Origin: Vitis vinifera
Lineage: Eukaryota; Streptophyta; Magnoliopsida; Vitales; Vitaceae
DNA length: 64,000 nt
Assembly: GCF_030704535.1 (NCBI RefSeq)
Contig: NC_081809.1
Location: 513,501 to 577,500 of the forward strand
Reading direction: 5' to 3'
The position numbers were made by a program, and so were the translations under genes. Below the pieces are notes generated by a model, which saw only the letters and a list, made by a program, of their open reading frames with translations, had not been told where the DNA came from and did not search any database. Below, piece by piece: positions 62,684-64,000 of this stretch (the first letter of the stretch is position 1; each line of letters opens with the position of its first letter).

Positions 62684-64000
62684 CCTTTTTAATTAGATAA
62701 CCCAAAATTATATTAAATCCAAACTTGTTTATCTTTTCATTGTGAGCGCTTCAATACATTTTGTGCTTAAAGAAGCTATTGTACGAGTGGTTAAGGAATT
62801 TTATTTATAAGGTGTTTATTTTTTAAAATTTTTATTGAAAACAATCTGTTTTTACACTTCAAGTTGTTTGTTTGTTTGTTTATTTTTTATTTTTTATTAT
62901 AAATTTTTAGCTTAAAAAAAAGTCAAAATATTTGACTTTTTTTAAATAAAAAAAAAACATACTGATTTTTCTTTACTTTTTAATATTATATAGAAATAAA
63001 ATGTTATAAAAAAAACAACCTAATACTTGATATTATTAAATATTATTTAGTTTTAACTTATATTTAGAATTAAGTGAAAAAACAAACGTCATCTTAGTGA
63101 TTGTAAAAGTCTATTGAAACTTAAGAAATCCAGACTTAAAGAACAATAAGGAGAATCATGATTAAAAAAACTTTTAAAATTGTGAAATATGTCAAGGTGT
63201 GGAAGTGGATAGGTCGTTGAACCACAATAAAAACATTTTATTTACAACATTTCTCCCCTTACTTTTTTATTTTATTTTTTTATCACATTCATTCCATTAC
63301 TTGCATATATAAAGAGATCATCACCTAATTTACTCATTTATCGGATGATTATCTATATTTGTTAATTAGATTAACTTACGACTTTGTACTCCATTTATGC
63401 AAGGATGAAACATAGAAAAATAAAAGATAAAAGCATCCTTGAATGTGAGTTAATAGAAAACTATTTTTAAGAACAGTTTTTAAAAACAGTTCTAAGTTGT
63501 TTTATGTTTTGAAATTCAAATATAAAAATTGTTTTTATCGATTTATTTTTCATAAAAGCCTCGTGTAAGTATCTTACTTATGCAAAAGTTTTTAAAGTAT
63601 TCTGTATATTTCTCATTGCTTCTCAAAACTCTTTACCACAAAAAATACCTAAACATGCCTCAAATTTATTCTAAAAAAATTATATATTTTTAATTTTTTT
63701 TAAAAAAATTTATTATTAACCAAAAAAAAAAAAAGTTACCAAATGTGTTTTTAAGTAAGTCCTTATATTTCAATGTTAAAAATTTAATTTTATACAGAAA
63801 CACATTCAATACTCATTGGGCTCAGACAGCTGAATCCAGTACAAAACCCATCCACTGGTTTAAAATTCAGGCCCATTATATTGTTCATCCTGGCGGGCCT
63901 TTCGGTTCAGCCCATCTCAATTGTACCTAACAAAAAGCCCGAAAACAAGTTCCACGAATCTAAAAACACAATCTGAAATTGGATTTGGGAAATTCAGAGA

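Larger units (their letters stand above)
57909..64000. repeat. Tandem array unit 4, interrupted and running off the window
   Basis: 57909-59026 and 62684-64000 together follow 49905-52310. The unit is split by the 3.66-kb insertion at 59027-62683. The window ends just where the EP-domain pseudogene of this unit should begin, so a fourth SAG101 gene may lie to the right. Confidence 0.85.

Overview
The window is nuclear DNA of a flowering plant. Genes are split by GT-AG introns, intergenic DNA is very AT-rich, and MITEs and LTR-derived sequence are common. Intact SAG101-type EDS1-family genes point to a eudicot, because this subfamily is known to be absent from monocots. The overall look suggests a woody eudicot such as grapevine (Vitis), but that is an impression and not proven from the sequence.

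Left part (1-12.3 kb): a small four-exon J-domain (DnaJ-like) gene on + (1212-2562) converges on a 17-exon Pumilio/Puf6-type gene (APUM24-like, ribosome biogenesis) on - (10429-3166). Both models were assembled exon by exon and keep one open frame throughout. A short relic of the WD40 region of a TOPLESS-type co-repressor follows at 11.9-12.3 kb. From 12.3 to 21.9 kb I see no gene, only AT-rich DNA with microsatellites and MITE-like remnants.

Middle (21.9-25.7 kb): a six-exon GH28 (polygalacturonase-like) gene on +, with a signal peptide but substitutions at the positions of the usual catalytic motifs.

Right part (27.4-64 kb): a tandem array of ~8-kb units. Each complete unit carries a full four-exon SAG101-like gene on - (SAG101-1 30743-33003, -2 45043-47306, -3 53258-55520), a decayed second copy of its EP-domain exon, a third short EP-domain fragment at the unit edge, a ~770-bp element with long terminal inverted repeats, a MITE and a promoter-like cluster of TGGGCY motifs. 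Between units 1 and 2 lie a truncated unit, the 5' end of a WDR43/UTP5-like gene (one coding exon) and a second copy of only the last exon of the GH28 gene. This order is what one unequal exchange between GH28 intron 5 and intron 1 of the UTP5-like gene would produce. The fourth unit is interrupted by a 3.66-kb insertion with TG...CA ends and a 5-bp target duplication (probable solo LTR) and runs off the right edge.

Functionally, SAG101 proteins partner EDS1 in TIR-NLR immune signalling, so the array is an immune-gene expansion in progress with signs of sequence exchange between copies. The left-hand genes are housekeeping. Coordinates of spliced genes are CDS limits; UTRs were not determined.
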